In this document: one piece after another, positions 51,376 through 53,417 of the stretch
Layout: each line of letters opens with the position of its first letter
Position numbering within the stretch: position 1 is the stretch's first letter
NCBI RefSeq assembly: GCF_945957265.1
Contig: NZ_CAMFKO010000029.1
Coordinates: forward strand, 1 to 53,417
From: an uncultured Dechloromonas sp.
GTDB taxonomy: Bacteria; Pseudomonadota; Gammaproteobacteria; Burkholderiales; Rhodocyclaceae
Direction of reading: 5' to 3'
Length of the DNA stretch: 53,417 nt
Notes under the pieces: model-generated
The model's database searches: none
The model's input: only the letters and a program-made list of their open reading frames with translations
What the model was told of the DNA's origin: nothing
Made by a program: the position numbers and the translations under genes

Positions 51376-51445
51376 GTCGGGCTCTCACGGTGATGAGGCA
51401 TTATGCGCCAGGGGGCGATGAACCGACAGGGGCGCAAGGGGGGGA

Positions 51446-51471
51446 GGGGAAACCGCCGGAGCGGTTTCCCC
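51446..51471 (-). terminator. Hairpin terminator at the end of the liv genes
   Basis: A perfect 11-bp stem GGGGAAACCGC / GCGGTTTCCCC with a 4-nt loop starts 6 bp past the livF stop on the minus strand. It is followed by a C-rich rather than T-rich tract, so termination efficiency is uncertain. Confidence 0.55.
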
Positions 51472-51477
51472 GTGGGC

Positions 51478-52794
51478 TTACATCCCGAGGTAGGCGGCCC
51501 GGACCTGCTCGTTGCTGATCAGCTCCTGGCCGGTGCCGGTCAGCGTGATGTTGCCGGTTTCCAGCACGTAGCCGCGGTCGGCGATGGCCAGCGCGGCGAA
51601 GGCGTTCTGTTCGACGAGGAAGATGGTCATGCCCTGGGCCTTCAGTGCCTTGACCACGTTGAACACTTCCTCGACGAGCAGCGGCGCGAGGCCCATCGAC
51701 GGTTCGTCGAGGAGCAGCATCTTCGGGCGGCCCATCAGGGCGCGGCCGATGGCCAGCATCTGCTGCTGGCCGCCGGACAGCGTGCCGGCCGGCAGGGCGC
51801 GCTTTTCCTTGAGGATGGGGAACATCGCGAAAACCTTCTCCATGTCGCCGTCGACCTGGCTTTTCGGCTGGGTGTAGGCGCCCAGGCGCAGGTTGTCCTC
51901 GATCGACAGCGGCCCGAAGACCTGGCGGCCTTCCGGGCTCTGGCAGATGCCGCGGCGCATGCGCAGGTCGGAACGCAGTCTGGAGATGTCCTCGCCGTCG
52001 AACATGATCTGCCCGCCGCTCATCGGCTGCACGCCGGAGAGGGTGCGCAGGAAGGTGGTCTTGCCGGCTCCGTTGGCGCCGACCAGGGCGACCAGTTCGC
52101 CCTTGCGGACTTCGAGGTCGATGCCCTTGAGCGCCTTGATGCGGCCGTAGCAGCTTTCCATGCCCTTGACCGAGAGCAGCACGTCGCCGCCGGCGGGGGC
52201 GGCGCCGGGCTGCAGGGTGCCGGCGCTGTGGGCGCCGAGGCCGATGGATTCGGGTGCCAGGCTGGCGATGCGGTGGAACAGCTCGCGGAATTCGGCGCGG
52301 GCCTTGCCGCCGAACAGCGGGTCTTCGTTGTCGAGGAAGGCCTTGTCGATCTCGGCCCAGTCTTCAGCGGTGAGGACGTCGCGGGCCAGCGGCATGGCGT
52401 CCTTCTCCTCGCTGCGGATATGGCCCTTGAGGCCTTGCGTGTAGTTGCGCAGGGCGCTGGTGAAGGCGGCGTTGTTGTCGCCGCCGCCGGCCGCCGCGGC
52501 CAGCTTGGCGCGCAGCTCGCGAAGCAGTTCGGGGCCGTTCCGGTGCTCGGCCTGCAGGCGGTCGAGGATGGCGGCGGCCTCGGCGGAGCGCTGGCGCAGC
52601 AGGCGGAACAGGAATTCGTCCTCCTTGGCGTGGTGGGCGCGGTCCATGAACTGTTCGATGTAGTCGAAGACCGACGAGAAGAAGGGGGCCTCGACCTTGC
52701 CGCCGGCGTCGATCTCGTCGGCGACCATGTCGAGGGTGGTGGCGATGCGCCACAGGTTCTGGTGTTCTTCGGTGATGATGCGCAGGGATTCCAT
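51478..52794 (-). CDS. livF: Hemerythrin-like domain fused to LivF-type branched-chain amino acid ABC ATPase
   Basis: A 438-residue fusion. Residues 1-~180 form a hemerythrin-like four-helix domain with candidate diiron ligands His11, His54/55, Glu58/60, His84, His125 and Glu129 (AHHAKEDEF, GHIRSEEKDAM). A linker (about 185-203) rich in Ala/Gly/Pro leads to a complete LivF ATPase: Walker A GANGAGKT at 239-246, signature LSGGQQQMLAIG, Walker B PKMLLLDEPSMGLAP. The ordinary LivF is ~235 residues, so the N-terminal half is extra. The frame is continuous and the ATG at 52794 is preceded by GAGGAG. It could link uptake to oxygen, NO or iron state. Confidence 0.88.
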   Translation of the reverse strand: MESLRIITEEHQNLWRIATTLDMVADEIDAGGKVEAPFFSSVFDYIEQFMDRAHHAKEDEFLFRLLRQRSAEAAAILDRLQAEHRNGPELLRELRAKLAAAAGGGDNNAAFTSALRNYTQGLKGHIRSEEKDAMPLARDVLTAEDWAEIDKAFLDNEDPLFGGKARAEFRELFHRIASLAPESIGLGAHSAGTLQPGAAPAGGDVLLSVKGMESCYGRIKALKGIDLEVRKGELVALVGANGAGKTTFLRTLSGVQPMSGGQIMFDGEDISRLRSDLRMRRGICQSPEGRQVFGPLSIEDNLRLGAYTQPKSQVDGDMEKVFAMFPILKEKRALPAGTLSGGQQQMLAIGRALMGRPKMLLLDEPSMGLAPLLVEEVFNVVKALKAQGMTIFLVEQNAFAALAIADRGYVLETGNITLTGTGQELISNEQVRAAYLGM

Positions 52795-52808
52795 GTTTTC
52801 TCCTCTTC

Positions 52809-53417
52809 TTATGCATGAGCGCCGAGATAGGCGGCAATCACATCCGGGTTCTTGCGGATTTCCTCTCCCGTGCCTTCGGCCAGCTTCTTGCCGTAGTCGA
52901 GGACGAGGATGCGGTCGGAGAGGTTCATGACCATCTTCATGTCGTGCTCGACGAGCACGACGGTGACGCCGGAATCGGCGATCTTGCGCACCAGGTGGTC
53001 GACCTCGATGGTCTCCTTGGGGTTGAGGCCGGCCGCCGGCTCGTCGAGGAAGATCAGGCGCGGCTTCATGGCCAGGGCGCGGGCTATCTCCAGGCGCTTC
53101 AGGGCGCCGTAGGACATCGCGTCGGCGCGGGCCTCGACGTACTGGCCGAGGCCGACGAAGTCCATCAGCTGCGCCGCTTCGGCACGCAGTTCGCGGTCGC
53201 CTTTCTTGAGCCCCGGGAAACGCAGCGCGGCCTTGACCAGGTTGCGGTCGAGGCGCAAGTGAGCGCCCACCATCACGTTCTCGACGGCGCTCATGTTCAG
53301 GCAGATCTGCAGGTTCTGGAAGGTCCGGGCGACACCGCGCTGGGCCAGCTGGTTGGGCGACTTGCCGTGGATGGCCTCGCCGTCCAGCTTGATCTCGCCG
53401 GTGGTCGGCTTATAGAC
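52809..53417 (-). CDS. livG: LivG-type branched-chain amino acid ABC ATPase (partial, 5' end outside)
   Basis: The C-terminal ~200 residues of a LivG-type ABC ATPase. The frame remains open to the window edge (YKPTTGEIKLDG, then GVARTFQNLQICLNMSAVEN), so the start and Walker A lie beyond 53417. The signature region is YGALKRLEIARAL (the LivG form of the motif), Walker B is PRLIFLDEPAAGLNP, and the switch His is in VVLVEHDMKMVM. It ends 14 bp before the hemerythrin-LivF gene, the usual livG-livF order. An internal ATG at 53294 is not the real start. Confidence 0.93.
   Translation of the reverse strand, partial: VYKPTTGEIKLDGEAIHGKSPNQLAQRGVARTFQNLQICLNMSAVENVMVGAHLRLDRNLVKAALRFPGLKKGDRELRAEAAQLMDFVGLGQYVEARADAMSYGALKRLEIARALAMKPRLIFLDEPAAGLNPKETIEVDHLVRKIADSGVTVVLVEHDMKMVMNLSDRILVLDYGKKLAEGTGEEIRKNPDVIAAYLGAHA

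Noticed and set aside
1..53417. CRISPR arrays, insertion sequences, prophage or integrase genes
   Set aside because: No regularly spaced direct repeats, transposase or integrase signatures were seen on either strand.

Overview
The window is about 53 kb of GC-rich DNA from what looks like a betaproteobacterium, most likely of the Rhodocyclales (Azoarcus/Thauera/Dechloromonas type). This rests on the octaprenyl diphosphate synthase, the acetylornithine aminotransferase, the 5S rRNA 3' end and the catabolic gene set; no species can be assigned from sequence alone. The window opens in the last ~50 nt of a 5S rRNA gene (end of an rRNA operon) and closes inside a livG gene.

Layout. 1-6.2 kb is housekeeping: 5S end, an alpha/beta hydrolase, a metallo-beta-lactamase-fold enzyme, the cluster Hpt-HD-GYP/tcdA/corA, ispB and tRNA-Pro(CGG). 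6.2-12.6 kb holds hpaR (MarR repressor) divergent from hpaA (AraC activator of 4-hydroxyphenylacetate catabolism), followed by a complete six-gene soluble diiron monooxygenase of the phenol hydroxylase type (dmpKLMNOP order). 12.6-17.5 kb carries a DsbA-like protein, a degenerate MBL protein, a LysR regulator, an AraC regulator and an orphan periplasmic binding protein. 17.7-24.3 kb is an aromatic amine dehydrogenase operon (heavy chain, mauE, mauD, TTQ light chain, two c-type cytochromes, a membrane protein and a chemoreceptor). 24.5-32.5 kb is a DUF1329/DUF1302/RND/YCF48 envelope quartet followed by an aldehyde dehydrogenase. 32.5-44.4 kb is a GNAT, a TRAP transporter (dctPQM) and the whole homoprotocatechuate meta-cleavage pathway (hpaG1, hpaG2, hpaE, two tandem hpaD, hpaF, hpaH, hpaI) plus a succinate-semialdehyde dehydrogenase. 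44.4-47.8 kb has two MFS exporters, a MAPEG protein and a GlcG/HbpS protein. 47.7-49.5 kb is a hipBA toxin-antitoxin pair with an operator-rich promoter. 49.6-53.4 kb has argD, an isochorismatase-family hydrolase, a hemerythrin-LivF fusion and livG.

Read together, 6-44 kb looks like one catabolic island for tyramine and related aromatic amines. Periplasmic amine oxidation by the TTQ enzyme would give 4-hydroxyphenylacetaldehyde; the aldehyde dehydrogenase would give 4-hydroxyphenylacetate; hydroxylation gives homoprotocatechuate; and Hpa enzymes take this to pyruvate and succinate semialdehyde, then succinate. The island lacks the usual flavin-dependent hydroxylase hpaBC. In its place, next to hpaA, stands the multicomponent diiron monooxygenase, without the catechol 2,3-dioxygenase or NtrC-type dmpR regulator that normally accompany it. 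The main proposal is that this monooxygenase performs the 4-hydroxyphenylacetate (or tyramine) ring hydroxylation.

Two putative regulons are visible in non-coding DNA: a CTAAYATNTTAG-like palindrome near hpaR/hpaA, dmpK, the AraC gene and dctP (candidate HpaR operator), and a TTGCCGATTYTTGATA element in front of the amine dehydrogenase operon and the DUF1329 operon, with an inverted copy facing the binding-protein gene.
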